A stretch of 63,293 bases of DNA, from the NCBI GenBank assembly GCA_023251775.1, contig JAHEYC010000002.1:20416-83708 (forward strand), in the 5' to 3' direction. The notes under the pieces are model-generated. The model saw only the letters and a program-made list of their open reading frames with translations. It made no database searches and was not told the origin of the DNA. Position numbers and translations under genes: made by a program. This DNA comes from Sphingobacteriaceae bacterium. Its GTDB lineage: Bacteria; Bacteroidota; Bacteroidia; B-17B0; Aurantibacillaceae. Below, one piece after another: positions 1 through 9,317 of the stretch. Numbering within the stretch: the first letter of the stretch is position 1; each line of letters starts with the position of its first letter.

Positions 1-20
1 GGCGGGGGCACGCCCAAATT
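1..20 (-). repeat. End of a GC-rich dispersed repeat, cut by window start
   Basis: The first bases, read on the minus strand, give TTTGGGCGTGCCCCCGCC. This matches the left end of the GC-rich element at 55919-56182. Only the end is visible here, and the rest would lie outside the window. It is in the opposite orientation to the 56-kb copy. Confidence 0.7.
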
Positions 21-127
21 TTAATTAACTCATAATCTTTACCCTAAAATATCCCAAATTTTAGCCCAATTCCCCCTAAACTACTGATAGAGAGCCTTTA
101 AATACTGGTTTTATAGCAAAATAGTTG

Positions 128-135
128 TATCTTTG
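128..135 (+). promoter_or_regulatory. -7 box TATCTTTG upstream of typA
   Basis: TATCTTTG fits the Bacteroidota -7 consensus TAnnTTTG and lies 20 bp before the typA start codon. A convincing -33 box was not found. Confidence 0.6.
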
Positions 136-155
136 CGCGCTTAAATAAGTACATA

Positions 156-1967
156 ATGCCTCAAATTAGGAACATCGCTATTATTGCCCACGTTGACCAC
201 GGAAAAACTACCCTTGTAGATAAGATCTTGCATACCTGTAAATTATTTCGCGATAACCAAGAAACAGGCGAACTCATTTTAGATAACAACGATCTTGAAC
301 GTGAACGCGGCATCACTATTTTAGCGAAAAATGTTTCGGTACAATATAAAGGAACTAAAATTAATATCATTGATACACCGGGCCACGCCGATTTTGGCGG
401 AGAAGTTGAACGTGTGATGAACATGGCCGATGGTGTTATTTTATTGGTGGATGCGTTTGAAGGACCAATGCCTCAAACACGTTTTGTTTTGCAAAAAGCA
501 ATTTCGGCCGGAAAAAAAGCTGTGTTGGTTATTAATAAAGTTGATAAACCAAATTGTCGCCCCGATGAAGTGCATGATAATGTATTTGATCTGTTCTTTA
601 ATTTAGATGCAAGCGAAGATCAATTGGATTTTCCAACAGTGTATGGATCAAGCAAACATGGATGGATGGGTCCTGATTGGAAAAAACCAACTACAGATAT
701 TACGTATTTATTGGATGTTATTCTTGAAAAAATTCCTATCGCACCAAAACGTGAAGGAACTTTACAATTGCAAATTACATCTTTGGATTATTCATCATTT
801 ATCGGACGTATTGCTATTGGTCGTGTTTTCCGCGGCATCATTAAAGAAGGAATGCCGGTGAGTGTTGTAAAACGTGATGGGAAAATTCAAAAATCACGCA
901 TAAAAGAATTATTTATTTTCGACGGTTTAGGAAAAGTAAAAGTTGCGGAGGTTGAAACCGGCGATATTTGTGCCTTCACTGGTATTGAAGGTTTTGAAAT
1001 TGGGGATACCATTGCTGATTTTGAAAATCCGGAAGGACTTCCAACAATGACCATCGATGAACCAACGATGAGTATGTTGTTTACCATTAACACTTCACCA
1101 TTTTTTGGTAAAGATGGAAAATATGTAACCTCACGTCACTTACGCGATCGTTTATATAAAGAGTTAGAAAAGAATTTAGCCATGCGCATCGAAGAAACTG
1201 GTTCGCCTGATTCGTATTTGGTGTTTGGTAGAGGTATTTTGCACTTATCGGTTTTAATTGAGACCATGCGCAGAGAAGGATATGAATTACAAGTGGGACA
1301 ACCTCAAGTGATCATTAAAGAAATTGATGGCGTAAAACATGAGCCAATAGAAGTATTGATAGTGGATGTGCCACAAGAATCATCAAGTAAAGTAATTGAT
1401 CTTGTTACTCAACGTAAAGGTGATATGTTGATCATGGAACCAAAAGGTGATCTTATTCATATTGAATTCGCTATTCCAAGTAGAGGTATAATTGGTTTAC
1501 GTAATAATATGTTAACCGCAACGCAAGGTGAAGCTATTATGGCGCATCGTTTTAAAGCGTTTGAACCTTGGAAAGGACCAATCCCTAGTCGTATTGCAGG
1601 TGTTCTATTAAGCAAAGAAAGAGGAACTTCGGTTGCATATAGCATTGATAAATTACAAGATCGCGGAAAATTCTTTATCGATCCGGGTGAGGAAATTTAT
1701 CCAGGCATGATCGTGGGTGAGCATATTCGTCCTGATGACCTTGTAATTAATTTATGCGGCGAGAAAAAATTAACCAACATGCGCGCGAGTGGAACTGATG
1801 AAAAAACGCGTATTGCTCCAAAAGTGCGCTTTAGTTTGGAAGAAGCGATGGAATATATCCAACGTGATGAGTACGTTGAGATCACTCCAAATCACATTCG
1901 TATGCGTAAGATCATTTTAGATGAGAATGAGCGTAAGCGTGCAGAGAAATCGTTGGAGGCTCAATAA
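156..1967 (+). CDS. typA: Ribosome-binding GTPase TypA/BipA
   Basis: Translational GTPase of the EF-G/LepA superfamily that binds the ribosome and helps 50S assembly and stress adaptation in other bacteria. The G1 motif AHVDHGKTT is at residues 11-19, RGITI at 51-55, DTPGH at 73-77 and NKVD at 127-130. The rest fits the EF-Tu domain 2, EF-G domain V and the TypA-specific C-terminal domain. At 603 residues it is the usual full length. It is a single gene facing right with its own -7 box, converging on the GSCFA gene with only 6 bp between the stop codons. Function and start are secure. Confidence 0.97.
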   Translation: MPQIRNIAIIAHVDHGKTTLVDKILHTCKLFRDNQETGELILDNNDLERERGITILAKNVSVQYKGTKINIIDTPGHADFGGEVERVMNMADGVILLVDAFEGPMPQTRFVLQKAISAGKKAVLVINKVDKPNCRPDEVHDNVFDLFFNLDASEDQLDFPTVYGSSKHGWMGPDWKKPTTDITYLLDVILEKIPIAPKREGTLQLQITSLDYSSFIGRIAIGRVFRGIIKEGMPVSVVKRDGKIQKSRIKELFIFDGLGKVKVAEVETGDICAFTGIEGFEIGDTIADFENPEGLPTMTIDEPTMSMLFTINTSPFFGKDGKYVTSRHLRDRLYKELEKNLAMRIEETGSPDSYLVFGRGILHLSVLIETMRREGYELQVGQPQVIIKEIDGVKHEPIEVLIVDVPQESSSKVIDLVTQRKGDMLIMEPKGDLIHIEFAIPSRGIIGLRNNMLTATQGEAIMAHRFKAFEPWKGPIPSRIAGVLLSKERGTSVAYSIDKLQDRGKFFIDPGEEIYPGMIVGEHIRPDDLVINLCGEKKLTNMRASGTDEKTRIAPKVRFSLEEAMEYIQRDEYVEITPNHIRMRKIILDENERKRAEKSLEAQ

Positions 1968-1973
1968 TAAGCT

Positions 1974-2918
1974 TTAGAATTTTAAGAAAGAGAATTTAGT
2001 TTTAAGTTCTCTTTTTTTATGCTCAATACTTTCTTTGAACTTCTTTGCATCCTCGCTTTCAGGAAATAAAAGTTTATGACCCTCTGAGGTATTTATTGAA
2101 TGCAATTCTGAATTGAGTTTTTTTGTTTCTTCAGTAAAATATGTATCCGAGAATTTTTCCCAAACATATTTAATAGCCTCGTCGTTTGGATGAGCAAGAT
2201 CTTCTTTATAAAAACGATAGTCGCGAAGATCATCGATCACTAATTCGTAAGCGGGGAAATATTCTACGTCAAATTTCTTTTTTAATTCGTTGATGGCCAG
2301 AAGAAGAGTTGCTTTGCTGAGGTTATTTTCTTCAACCCCGTCTTTTAAATATTTAACGGGGGAAACGGTGAAAATGATCTTTAGTTTTGAATTGAAGTTT
2401 TGGAGTTTATCGATGAGGTCAGAAAGATCGCGAATGATGTCATTTACCGATAAAAGTGTTTTCTCAAAGGTATCTGAAGATTGTTTGTGGCAATTTGCAA
2501 CCGTGATTTGATGTTCTTTATGAATGTACGAATAGGCTGTTCCAAGGGTTAAGATCAACACATCTGCTTCTTTTAAAAAATGATGGGCTTCGTTCTGCTT
2601 TTTAATTAATTCCGTTCTTAATTTATCTTTATCATTCTCAAAAATACTACTGTGATGAAGAAAGGATAAATAAATACCGTTGCGCTCTAAGATATAAGAA
2701 GTAACCTCTTTATCATTCTCCATAAATAACAACAAGGAGTGATAAATGCTTGAAGGATTAAAAAGGATGCCATTGGGATTAATGAGTGTGTTAAAATGGA
2801 ATTTCTCTAATATGCTTCCAATTTCTTCAGCAAAACACGAACCGATCAACATTGTTTTTTGGTGGTGATCTATCTTAATTGCAGAAGATCTTGGCTTATA
2901 ATTTAAATGGAATTGCAT
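1974..2918 (-). CDS. GSCFA family protein
   Basis: The signature GSCFA is at residues 26-30, in the context LIGSCFAEEIG, which defines this SGNH-hydrolase-like family. It has no signal peptide, so it is probably cytosolic. The family is common in Bacteroidota and some alphaproteobacteria; its substrate is not established, though the fold predicts ester hydrolysis. The 314-residue length is normal. It overlaps the upstream CCA-adding enzyme gene by one base, so the two are probably co-transcribed leftward. Confidence 0.88.
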   Translation of the reverse strand: MQFHLNYKPRSSAIKIDHHQKTMLIGSCFAEEIGSILEKFHFNTLINPNGILFNPSSIYHSLLLFMENDKEVTSYILERNGIYLSFLHHSSIFENDKDKLRTELIKKQNEAHHFLKEADVLILTLGTAYSYIHKEHQITVANCHKQSSDTFEKTLLSVNDIIRDLSDLIDKLQNFNSKLKIIFTVSPVKYLKDGVEENNLSKATLLLAINELKKKFDVEYFPAYELVIDDLRDYRFYKEDLAHPNDEAIKYVWEKFSDTYFTEETKKLNSELHSINTSEGHKLLFPESEDAKKFKESIEHKKRELKTKFSFLKF

Positions 2919-4318
2919 TATTTCTTTAACACGCTAAATTTTTTATCCAAAAAAGCTTTGGCGCTATCATAATTATTTTCAACAATGCCATCAAGTATAG
3001 CATCCTTTAATGCATTCTTTAAAATACCGATTTCTCTTCCTGGTTTTAAATTATACAAACTCATGATCTCTTCTCCGCCAATGGGTGGTTGCCAATTGCG
3101 AAGGTGATCTTTCTCTTCGATCTCGACCAGTTTTTTTCGCACGATCTCGAAGTTTTGCATATAGCGTTTTACTTTGTTCGGATTTTTGGTGGTGATATCC
3201 GCTTCACACAAAGCCATCAAGTCATCCACATCGTCGCCTGCTTCAAATAAAACCCGTCTTACAGCGCTATCCGTAACTTCTGTTTTTGCTAAAACAATGG
3301 GACGTAAATGTAATTGAACTAATTTTTGAACGTATTTCATTTTTTCATTCAAGGGCAATTTTAAATTCGCAAATATCTTTGGCACCATGCGCGAGCCTTT
3401 GTCTTCGTGTCCGTGAAACGTAAATCCTTTTCCCTCTTCAAAACGTTTTGTGGCTGGTTTTGCAATATCGTGCAAAATGGCGCTCCACCTGAGCCACAGG
3501 TCGTTTGTTTTTTTAGAAAGATTATCCAAAACTTCTAATGTATGGTAAAAATTATCTTTATGCGATAAACCTTTAATGGTATCAACGCCTTGCAATTTTA
3601 CCATCTCCGGAAATATCAAATGCAATAAGCCTGTATCAAATAATAATTTAAATCCGTACGATGGTGTAGGGGAAAGAATAATTTTATTCAATTCATCTGT
3701 AATACGTTCTTTACTTACAATGTCGATGCGTTGTTTATTCTCGCTAATGGCTTTAAATGAATTTTCTTCAATAGTAAATCCTAATTGCGAAGCAAAACGG
3801 ATTGCACGCATCATACGCAAAGGATCATCGCTATATGTAATAGCAGGATCAAGCGGTGTGCGAATGATCTTGTTTTCAATATCATTCATCCCATTAAATG
3901 GATCTAATAATTTTCCGAAATTTAGTTTGGAAACGCCAATTGCTAATGCGTTAATTGTAAAGTCCCTGCGCAATTGATCATCTCTCAAAGTTCCATTTTC
4001 AACAACGGGTTTGCGCGAATTACGATCATAACTTTCTTTTCGTGCGCCCACAAATTCTATTTCAAGATCTTTGAACTTAATTTGTGCAGTTCCAAAATTC
4101 TTGAAAATAGATAAGTGTGCATCGTCGCCTAATTTTTCTTTTACTTTTGTGGCCAGATCAATTCCTCTACCTACAGCAACAACATCTATATCTTTACTTT
4201 GTCGTTCTAAAAAAATATCGCGCACAAAACCGCCAATTAAATAAGCTTCCACGCCAAGTTCATCGGCACATTTGCTTATCAATTGATAAATGGGTTCGTT
4301 TAAAAACGCGAATTGCAT
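2918..4318 (-). CDS. cca: CCA tRNA nucleotidyltransferase with HD domain
   Basis: Class II poly(A) polymerase/CCA-adding enzyme that builds or repairs the 3' CCA of tRNAs. The N-terminal nucleotidyltransferase motif GGFVRD is at residues 29-34 with the metal-binding pair DID at 43-45. An RRDFTINALA motif follows, then a neck domain. The C-terminal half carries an HD phosphohydrolase domain (HTLEVLDN and ILHDIAKP). The 466-residue length suits the HD-containing type. It is consistent with the tRNA-Lys gene here lacking an encoded CCA. It forms a two-gene unit with the GSCFA gene and has a TATCTTTA box just before its start. Confidence 0.95.
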   Translation of the reverse strand: MQFAFLNEPIYQLISKCADELGVEAYLIGGFVRDIFLERQSKDIDVVAVGRGIDLATKVKEKLGDDAHLSIFKNFGTAQIKFKDLEIEFVGARKESYDRNSRKPVVENGTLRDDQLRRDFTINALAIGVSKLNFGKLLDPFNGMNDIENKIIRTPLDPAITYSDDPLRMMRAIRFASQLGFTIEENSFKAISENKQRIDIVSKERITDELNKIILSPTPSYGFKLLFDTGLLHLIFPEMVKLQGVDTIKGLSHKDNFYHTLEVLDNLSKKTNDLWLRWSAILHDIAKPATKRFEEGKGFTFHGHEDKGSRMVPKIFANLKLPLNEKMKYVQKLVQLHLRPIVLAKTEVTDSAVRRVLFEAGDDVDDLMALCEADITTKNPNKVKRYMQNFEIVRKKLVEIEEKDHLRNWQPPIGGEEIMSLYNLKPGREIGILKNALKDAILDGIVENNYDSAKAFLDKKFSVLKK

Positions 4319-4322
4319 AGGT

Positions 4323-4330
4323 TAAAGATA
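4323..4330 (-). promoter_or_regulatory. -7-like box TATCTTTA upstream of cca
   Basis: Read on the minus strand this is TATCTTTA, one base off TAnnTTTG. It lies 4 bp upstream of the cca ATG, so the leader would be extremely short or absent. Confidence 0.4.
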
Positions 4331-4353
4331 AGATTTTGCAAGGAAATGGGGAA

Positions 4354-5559
4354 TTAGTCCTTCGACTTTAACCAGCTGAAACCAAGGGCTGTAAAGCTTA
4401 GCAGGCCTCCAAGCGCCATGAACATCACATTAAAACTACTGGCCTCCACTAATTTTGAGCAAGCGTAAGGACCAACGGTTTGCCCTGTGCTCCAAGCAAT
4501 AGTTACAAGGGCTGCATATTGTCCGCGGTTCTTATTTGTAGCGCGTGCCGACCAATACGTATTCATAAAAGGCATAGAGGTTATTTCACCAACGGTGAGC
4601 ATTAAGATCATAAAAATGGAAATAAGTTTTCCGGGAAGTGGTAATAGCAATAAGAGAAAAGCGATGGCGCATAACAAAGTTCCAAAAGAAATATAGATCA
4701 TTACATGTCGTTTGCCTTCTAAAAAATTTATCAATACCATTTCTATTAATACGATCAACAATCCATTGAGCGCCATAATGAGTCCGATGTATTGCTCGCT
4801 TAAATGCAGACTGTCTCTAAAAAAACTTGGAACGGTTGAGAACATTTGGAAGAAACAAAAGCCAAAAAGTGCCACAAGAAAAACAAAGATCATGAAATAT
4901 TTATCTTGGTAAACAGAACGTGTTACAGGTTGCAAAATTACTTCTTCAGTTTTAGTTTCCTTTGTAACCGGAATTGGTCGTAAAAAATAAAATAAACTTA
5001 AAGCTGCAAGAACGTTGGTAAGACCATCCACCCAAAATAAGAGTTGGTAACTGTAAGTTGCAATAACTCCTCCAATAGAAACACCAACTGCCCAACCTAA
5101 ATTAATTGCCAATCTATTCAACGAATTAGAACGCGTACGATTTTCGGGTTTGCTGTAAACCGCTATGGCCGTGGCATTGGCGGGTCTAAAGGCCTCGTTG
5201 ACCATACTTAAAATGAACGTGAACAAACAAATAAGCGGATACGATCGCATTTGTCCTAACACAATAAAAAATACACCGCCTAAAAGTAAAGTGATAAGTT
5301 GCACTTTATGAAATCCAATTTTATCGGTAAGTCGTCCGCCAAAAAAAGCGCCAACGATAGCGCCCATTCCCCATAATCCAACAACGGTTCCTGCTTCGCT
5401 TAATGTTCGGTCAACTCCTTTGCTGGTTAAATAAAGCGTCATAAATGGCAATACCATCGTTCCACTTCGATTAATAAGCATTATAATTGAAAGCAGCCAA
5501 GTTTCACGAGAGAGACCGGTAAAAGAAGATCTGTATAAATTTAAACCGCGTTTGAACAT
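4354..5559 (-). CDS. MFS transporter
   Basis: Major facilitator superfamily membrane protein with about twelve hydrophobic helices. The loop between helices 2 and 3 reads GGRLTDKIGFHKV, matching the MFS motif A pattern. At 401 residues it has the typical size of a drug or metabolite exporter. The substrate cannot be inferred: no partner gene nearby suggests one. The gene is transcribed leftward and ends 35 bp before the cca start. A DUF2461 gene precedes it with a 10-bp gap, so these two may form a unit. Confidence 0.9.
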   Translation of the reverse strand: MFKRGLNLYRSSFTGLSRETWLLSIIMLINRSGTMVLPFMTLYLTSKGVDRTLSEAGTVVGLWGMGAIVGAFFGGRLTDKIGFHKVQLITLLLGGVFFIVLGQMRSYPLICLFTFILSMVNEAFRPANATAIAVYSKPENRTRSNSLNRLAINLGWAVGVSIGGVIATYSYQLLFWVDGLTNVLAALSLFYFLRPIPVTKETKTEEVILQPVTRSVYQDKYFMIFVFLVALFGFCFFQMFSTVPSFFRDSLHLSEQYIGLIMALNGLLIVLIEMVLINFLEGKRHVMIYISFGTLLCAIAFLLLLLPLPGKLISIFMILMLTVGEITSMPFMNTYWSARATNKNRGQYAALVTIAWSTGQTVGPYACSKLVEASSFNVMFMALGGLLSFTALGFSWLKSKD

Positions 5560-5569
5560 TCGTAAAATT

Positions 5570-6259
5570 TTAAACGGTTAAAATGCCGTTCACATCGGTT
5601 GTAAGTGTTTCGCTCATATAATTTAAAAAAGGACGCATGCTACGAAAAGTTTCGTTAACTAATTTAATAAAATTGGGACCTAATACTTCTTTATCTGTAA
5701 AGTCTTTAATGAGTAAGAATTGTTTGTAACGTAAAAGATCAATAGCGGGATCTTCGGCATTAAAACCTTTTGGTGTTGTTTTTATTTGGTCGCCGGTTAA
5801 AGTGCCGAAGTTTTTTATAAATGTTTTATTTTTTAAGATCTTTCGAAAAGATTTGGCATCAAAGGCAAATTCATCGCGAATACGTTTCAGATCTGCTGGT
5901 TCGGGTCCCCAAAAACCCCCGGCAATAAAGGAATTGCCCGGTTCAAGATGAAAATAGTACGAGCCTCTGCGAAGCTTGGTGGCTCTGCTAAAACTCCCTC
6001 CCCAATGGTTATTATAAGGTGTTTTATTTTTCGAGAAACGCACATCACGATAAATTCGGTGCAAACTTTTTTTTCCGCTTAAAGTTTCGATCACATCATG
6101 TTTATTCATTTGTGCTAATAATGCATCAGCAAATAATTCCACATGTTTTAGTTCTTGTAAATAGCGGTCTTTATGAGCATTGAACCAATCGCGATTATTA
6201 TTTTTTTTGAGGAGCTTTAAAAAGTCGAAACTGCTTTTAGGAAGAAGAGGGTAGCTCAT
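5570..6259 (-). CDS. DUF2461 family protein
   Basis: Matches DUF2461 (TIGR02453), a family of unknown function of about 220-230 residues. The N-terminal pattern FLKLLKKNNNRDWFNAHKDR and the central RIYRDVRFSKNKTPYN are characteristic. There is no signal peptide. It is followed by the MFS gene after 10 bp in the same direction and diverges from the methyltransferase-like gene at 6317. No biochemical role is known for the family. Confidence 0.88.
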   Translation of the reverse strand: MSYPLLPKSSFDFLKLLKKNNNRDWFNAHKDRYLQELKHVELFADALLAQMNKHDVIETLSGKKSLHRIYRDVRFSKNKTPYNNHWGGSFSRATKLRRGSYYFHLEPGNSFIAGGFWGPEPADLKRIRDEFAFDAKSFRKILKNKTFIKNFGTLTGDQIKTTPKGFNAEDPAIDLLRYKQFLLIKDFTDKEVLGPNFIKLVNETFRSMRPFLNYMSETLTTDVNGILTV

Positions 6260-6303
6260 GATCCAAAGTTAGTAAAAAAGCATGGCATAAAGCCTAAGTT
6301 ATG

Positions 6304-6311
6304 TATCTTTA
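6304..6311 (+). promoter_or_regulatory. -7 box TATCTTTA
   Basis: TATCTTTA, one mismatch from TAnnTTTG, lies 5 bp before the ATG of the gene at 6317. Its spacing implies a very short leader. Confidence 0.45.
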
Positions 6312-6316
6312 AACGG

Positions 6317-6982
6317 ATGAAAAAAGCACTAATTTTTATTTTCTTAACACTTGCTTTCACAACTTGCAGTGATAAAGTATGGGAAGGAAGATCTAACGAT
6401 CATAAAAAATGGTTGAAGGCATTCCCAACATTAGAAAAGGCAAAGGGAATTGACTATGTTAATACCCAAGTGCGCGTTTTTGATATAAAGAAACATGAAG
6501 TGGTTGCTGATGTGGGTGGTTATGATGGAACGTATGTGAGTTTATATGGATTGTATACTGATAGTGTGAATTATATTGTGGAAGATCCCGACACAAGTGG
6601 CTTTAAGAATCTTCCATTTTTTATTTCGCATTTTGAGAAATTAAAAGGTTCGCCTTACACTTGCACTTATAAAACAGTAAAAGGCGATTATAAAAAAACA
6701 AATTTAAAACCTTCCAGTTGTGATAAGATACTTATAATTGAAGCCTTTCATCATTTTAGTGATCCGGTTTCGATGTTGAATGATATAAAAAAAGCGTTGA
6801 AGGATAAGGGTATTTTATTTATTGAGGAACCTCTTGCCGAGAAAACAAAGTTAAAAGGAAGTGAGCCGCGTTATTGCCGAAGAGATTTTTTAGCCCTGGT
6901 AGAAACAAATGGTTTCAAATTGGTGTACGAAGAAAAGAGTAGAGGAAGATTTATCATCTTCAAGTTTTTAAAAACAATTTAA
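6317..6982 (+). CDS. Putative SAM-dependent methyltransferase, probable lipoprotein
   Basis: Class I methyltransferase fold: VVADVGGYDGTYVSLYG is a motif I-like glycine loop, and the later KILIIEAFHHFSDPVSML and IKKALKDKGILFIEEP match motifs III-IV of the Methyltransf_11 type. The N-terminus has a hydrophobic stretch ending FTTCSD, a possible lipobox, so the protein may be exported. That is odd for an enzyme needing cytosolic SAM and makes either the localisation or the activity doubtful. The 221-residue gene converges on the DUF480 gene with a 4-bp overlap of the 3' ends. Confidence 0.7.
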   Translation: MKKALIFIFLTLAFTTCSDKVWEGRSNDHKKWLKAFPTLEKAKGIDYVNTQVRVFDIKKHEVVADVGGYDGTYVSLYGLYTDSVNYIVEDPDTSGFKNLPFFISHFEKLKGSPYTCTYKTVKGDYKKTNLKPSSCDKILIIEAFHHFSDPVSMLNDIKKALKDKGILFIEEPLAEKTKLKGSEPRYCRRDFLALVETNGFKLVYEEKSRGRFIIFKFLKTI

Positions 6983-7623
6983 CCTAACAGATCACGAAGT
7001 TTTTCTTTTAATCCTGCCACTTCTGCTTCCAGAGCCAAAAGGCGAGCTTCTATATCACTGGATGAGCGACGCGCAGGTTCTTCGTGCGAACTACTATTCT
7101 CAGTTTCTACAGGTACTTCTCCAAGCAAATGAACAAAACGTGTTTCTTTTTGCCCGGCCATTCGCGGAAGTTCTTTTACAAAACCACTTCCATAAGTTCT
7201 TAATACGTCAAGTGCTTCGTGAACAGAGCCTAATGAACTGAATTCGTGTAAGCGACCTGAATTTGTATTTAATTCGCCCGGAGTTTGTGCACCGCGTAAA
7301 AGCAGCAAACAAATAATAGCTAATTGTCCTTCGGTTAAAGGATACACTGTTGTAAAATTGTGTTTGTATTTAGCAGTTCTAATACTTGCGCCAACGGCAG
7401 TAGAAACTAAACTTTGCGCTTTTAAACTATTAAGTGCATTCATCACAGTTTGTTCATCGTATTCAACTACGGGTTTGCGTGATGACTTTTGATTGCATGC
7501 AGCGGTGAGCGAATTCAATGTCATTGGATAATAATCCGGTGTGGCCACACTTTTTTCGATGAGTGATCCTAACACTCGTTGTTCAACCGCATTTAAAATT
7601 GGTAATTCCTTTGAATCGTCCAT
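6979..7623 (-). CDS. YceH/DUF480 family protein
   Basis: The DUF480 family consists of tandem winged-helix domains. The start LNAVEQRVLGSLIEKSVATP and the following YYPMTLNSL and ACNQKSSR are diagnostic. The C-terminal 40 residues form a predicted coiled coil (EARLLALEAEVAGLKEKL). Length is 214 residues, as in E. coli YceH. The role is unknown; the fold suggests protein or DNA binding. It starts 1 bp from the stop of the upstream Ala/Lys-rich protein gene and is probably co-transcribed with it. Confidence 0.92.
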   Translation of the reverse strand: MDDSKELPILNAVEQRVLGSLIEKSVATPDYYPMTLNSLTAACNQKSSRKPVVEYDEQTVMNALNSLKAQSLVSTAVGASIRTAKYKHNFTTVYPLTEGQLAIICLLLLRGAQTPGELNTNSGRLHEFSSLGSVHEALDVLRTYGSGFVKELPRMAGQKETRFVHLLGEVPVETENSSSHEEPARRSSSDIEARLLALEAEVAGLKEKLRDLLG

Positions 7624-7624
7624 T

Positions 7625-9082
7625 TTATTTTGGAGCTAAATTCTTATTGACGATCTCTAATTTTGAAGTAGCATAGGGATCATCTTTTTTAATAGTTAAA
7701 GCTTCTTCGTAAGCAGTTTTTGCTTCACTCCAACGTTTCATTTTAAATAATTCATCTGCACGTTTAATAGCGGTTTTATATTTATCAACTCCAAAAACTG
7801 TTTGAGGTACTGATACTTTGCCATTTCCTTTTCCCATTTCTCCTTGGGGATCAGTAGATTCTGTTTCGTAGCTTAATTTTTTTGCTTCCTCTTCCTTCGC
7901 TTTTCGTTCGGCTTCTCTTTTATCGGCAATAGCTTTTGCTTCTGCCTCATCTTCTGCCTTAGCTTTTGCCAAACCTTCTTTTTGCTTACGTTCTTTCTCC
8001 TTTTTTTCTTCCGCTTTAGCTTTTGCATTTGCTAACTCATCGGCTTTAGCTTTGGCAGCTGCTTCTGCATTCTCTTTTTCTCGTTGCTTTCTTTTTTCTT
8101 CGTCGGCTTTAGCCGCGGCATCATCTTCGGCCTTCGATTTTGCTAAACCTTCTTTTTGTTTACGTTCTTTTTCTGCTTTGGCTTCTGCTTTGGCTTTTGC
8201 TGCTGCATCTGCTTCCGCTTGCGCTTTTGCATTGGCATCTTTTTCCTCCGCTGCTTTTTGAGCCGCAGCTGCTTTGTCGGCTGCAGCTTTGTCTCCTGCG
8301 GCTAATTTATCTGCGGCTGCCTTATCAGCTGCTGCTTTTTCGGCCGCTGCTTTTTTTGCTGCTTCTTCAGCGGCTTTAGCTTGAGCATCGGATTGATTCT
8401 TTAAACATTCCCCAACTTTTTGCAACTGGATACCGGGATATGTTTCAAAAGGGATCATGGCCATGGCTTCCTGGTATAATTTTTTGGCAAGCGGACAATC
8501 AGGTTTTGCCAATGCAACATCGCCGGCTTTGTTTGTACTACAAAATTTCTTTATGAGCGCATCTTCCGATTCATATATTTTCATTACTGTATTCAATCCG
8601 CCCTGTGTCACAATATCATCATGATCAAATACTTTTTTCTTTTGTTTGAATTCTACCAATACTAAAGGCTTTTCTAAACCCGAATAATCAATACCGGGAT
8701 AAGCTCTTGCCATAATAAAACCGCCAATACTAAATGTTGGCTTCCAATTATCTTTTGCAAAATCGGCAGGAACATTGTTTGTATTCACCGAAAAACGTTT
8801 GGTATTAAAACCGGGATAAGAAACGGTAAGTAAGAATTCGCCATTTGGAGGAACATTAATTGTAAAATCACCTTGCCCATCTGATGTTGTTTGAGAGATG
8901 GTCTCATTGCCTTTTGTAAGTACAATTTTAGCTCCTCCTAAAGATTTTTCTTCTTTTTCATAAGTGCTGGTGAGTTTCCATGTGCGGATCTCCACATTAC
9001 TGCTTAATTTTAAGCTCCAATCCTGGCACCAAAAAGTGAGACTAAATAGCAAGCCTGCCGTAATAAATATGGGTCTTTTCAT
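7625..9082 (-). CDS. Secreted protein with Ala/Lys-rich coiled coil and C-terminal TPR
   Basis: After a signal peptide comes a CarboxypepD_reg-like beta domain (GGAKIVLTKGNETISQTTSDG), then a region with conserved cysteines. About 170 residues of Ala/Lys/Glu-rich coiled coil in AEKAAADKAAAD-type repeats follow, and a short TPR-like C-terminus (AKTAYEEALTIKKDDPYATSK). The start was taken at the ATG of MKRPIFITAG rather than 15 bp upstream, because a TAATTTGG box lies just before it and the signal peptide then begins normally. It resembles envelope-spanning TolA-like coiled coils in composition only. Function is unknown. Confidence 0.8.
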   Translation of the reverse strand: MKRPIFITAGLLFSLTFWCQDWSLKLSSNVEIRTWKLTSTYEKEEKSLGGAKIVLTKGNETISQTTSDGQGDFTINVPPNGEFLLTVSYPGFNTKRFSVNTNNVPADFAKDNWKPTFSIGGFIMARAYPGIDYSGLEKPLVLVEFKQKKKVFDHDDIVTQGGLNTVMKIYESEDALIKKFCSTNKAGDVALAKPDCPLAKKLYQEAMAMIPFETYPGIQLQKVGECLKNQSDAQAKAAEEAAKKAAAEKAAADKAAADKLAAGDKAAADKAAAAQKAAEEKDANAKAQAEADAAAKAKAEAKAEKERKQKEGLAKSKAEDDAAAKADEEKRKQREKENAEAAAKAKADELANAKAKAEEKKEKERKQKEGLAKAKAEDEAEAKAIADKREAERKAKEEEAKKLSYETESTDPQGEMGKGNGKVSVPQTVFGVDKYKTAIKRADELFKMKRWSEAKTAYEEALTIKKDDPYATSKLEIVNKNLAPK

Positions 9083-9097
9083 CATAGCGAACGCCAA

Positions 9098-9317
9098 ATT
9101 ACATATTCTATATAACTATTAAAAGTCTATATGTATGGGATGTCGCAAAACAGGGTTTTTCACAGTCAAAAAGTGCACAGTAATTAACACATGATGAACA
9201 TTTTAGCCAACCTGTTGATTACGTGTTGAATTAAAAGCTGTTATAAAACCCTAATTTAACCCTTTACTCACGTATACATTACTAAGCCATAACAAATTGG
9301 CACTAGTTTTGTTATGG
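9098..9317. other. Intergenic stretch upstream of the small RNA candidate
   Basis: This stretch is AT-rich with no ORF that looks coding. It holds the leftward promoter region of the 490-codon gene and, near its right end, the rightward -7 box of the small RNA candidate (TAGTTTTG, 9304-9311). Nothing else is recognisable. Confidence 0.5.
9304..9311 (+). promoter_or_regulatory. -7 box TAGTTTTG for small RNA candidate
   Basis: TAGTTTTG fits TAnnTTTG exactly. A TTG lies upstream at 9297-9299, closer than usual for a -33 box. Transcription would begin near 9315-9318. Confidence 0.5.

Noticed and set aside
8052-8379. Plus-strand ORFs of Ala/Leu/Ser-rich sequence
   Set aside because: Antisense to the Ala/Lys-rich coiled coil of the leftward gene; low complexity only.
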